Notes under the pieces: generated by a model | Databases searched by the model: none | What the model was told of the DNA's origin: nothing | The model's input: the letters and a program-made list of their open reading frames with translations, nothing else | Source of the DNA: Spartobacteria bacterium | GTDB taxonomy: Bacteria > Verrucomicrobiota > Verrucomicrobiia > Chthoniobacterales > UBA10450 | Assembly (NCBI GenBank): GCA_003134785.1 | Contig: PLCN01000003.1 | Coordinates: 62,001-126,000, forward strand | DNA: 64,000 nucleotides | Direction: 5' to 3' | Part shown: positions 63,879 to 64,000 of the stretch, piece after piece | Layout of the letters: the number at the start of each line of letters is the position of its first letter | Numbering within the stretch: the first letter of the stretch is position 1 | Translations under genes and position numbers: made by a program

Positions 63879-64000
63879 TCGGAACTCTGGACTCTCGAAT
63901 TCCGTCCGGGCCGCTCGCGCAAAAATGGGCGACTCATAAGGACCACGCCCGTCTGGTGAGCCCGAACAATCGCCGAAAGTTCCAGGTTATCGTGGTGGGC
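63875..64000 (+). CDS. sdhA: Succinate dehydrogenase flavoprotein subunit, N-terminal fragment
   Basis: The first 42 residues, cut by the right edge. They read [28 protein letters not shown] and RKFQVIVVG, the last being the start of the FAD-binding Rossmann strand. This N-terminal tail, with KW...HK...LV.P.N before VIVVG, is typical of Bacteroidetes/Verrucomicrobia SdhA. Together with sdhC it forms the usual sdhCAB order. ATG 63875 overlaps the sdhC stop. Confidence 0.88.
   Translation, partial: MIGTLDSRIPSGPLAQKWATHKDHARLVSPNNRRKFQVIVVG

Overview
The window is GC-rich and densely coded, with no rRNA, tRNA, CRISPR array, integrase or insertion sequence that I can see. The gene complement suggests a free-living Gram-negative bacterium. 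Three signs point to Verrucomicrobiota, probably the Chthoniobacterales/Spartobacteria group: secreted proteins ending in tandem domains that begin with the words ANISTR and end with VEVY, a b-type succinate dehydrogenase membrane subunit followed by sdhA, and long multi-spanning membrane proteins of unknown role. This placement is an inference from family knowledge, not from a marker gene.

Layout. 1-12.4 kb: housekeeping genes (end of gltX, glnS, aroE, proC, nadA), a CHASE2-like membrane protein, an M19 dipeptidase, a beta-CASP nuclease-like enzyme, an exonuclease III and a DCC1 plus lipase-maturation-factor fusion. 12.4-16.5 kb: a hexanucleotide repeat, infA, a three-gene stress-type membrane cassette (DUF883, holin-X-like, DUF3618-like) and two PilT-family ATPases. 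16.5-21.1 kb: an ABC-F protein and a GbsR/MarR-like regulator next to a small operon (membrane protein, DCC1 protein, TIGR01777 epimerase), two of whose genes are frame-disrupted. Two matching palindromes mark the probable regulator binding sites. 21.1-31.0 kb: transketolase, a degenerate GTPase-like protein, an RsmA-NUDIX fusion, an L,D-transpeptidase, a TMTC-like protein and RecQ. 31-35.5 kb: secA, ridA, pyrE. 35.5-54.7 kb: a surface and envelope region with sugar epimerases, glycosyltransferases, methyltransferases, large membrane proteins and three large secreted proteins. 54.9-63.1 kb: a tightly overlapped operon for GDP-D-glycero-alpha-D-manno-heptose (hddA, hddC, gmhA, gmhB) with a transaldolase, followed by glycosyltransferases and a methyltransferase. 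63.2-64.0 kb: sdhC and the start of sdhA.

How it fits together. Transaldolase (and transketolase elsewhere in the window) can set the sedoheptulose-7-phosphate pool; GmhA, HddA, GmhB and HddC turn it into GDP-heptose, and the adjacent glycosyltransferases could build it into a surface glycan. The 47-55 kb genes look like a second glycan or lipid-linked sugar assembly block.

The most unusual non-coding signal is a family of double-hairpin elements at gene ends (369-506, 3212-3290, 5095-5173, 9802-9864, 18569-18635, 21092-21117, 25874-25937). Their conserved edges carry TAG, and they supply the stop codons of several neighbouring genes. A second signal is an over-represented octamer, CCTAACGA, found 14 times by eye, mostly inside genes and often forcing otherwise rare codons. 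Several genes carry single-base frame disruptions, which may be genuine decay or uncorrected sequencing errors.
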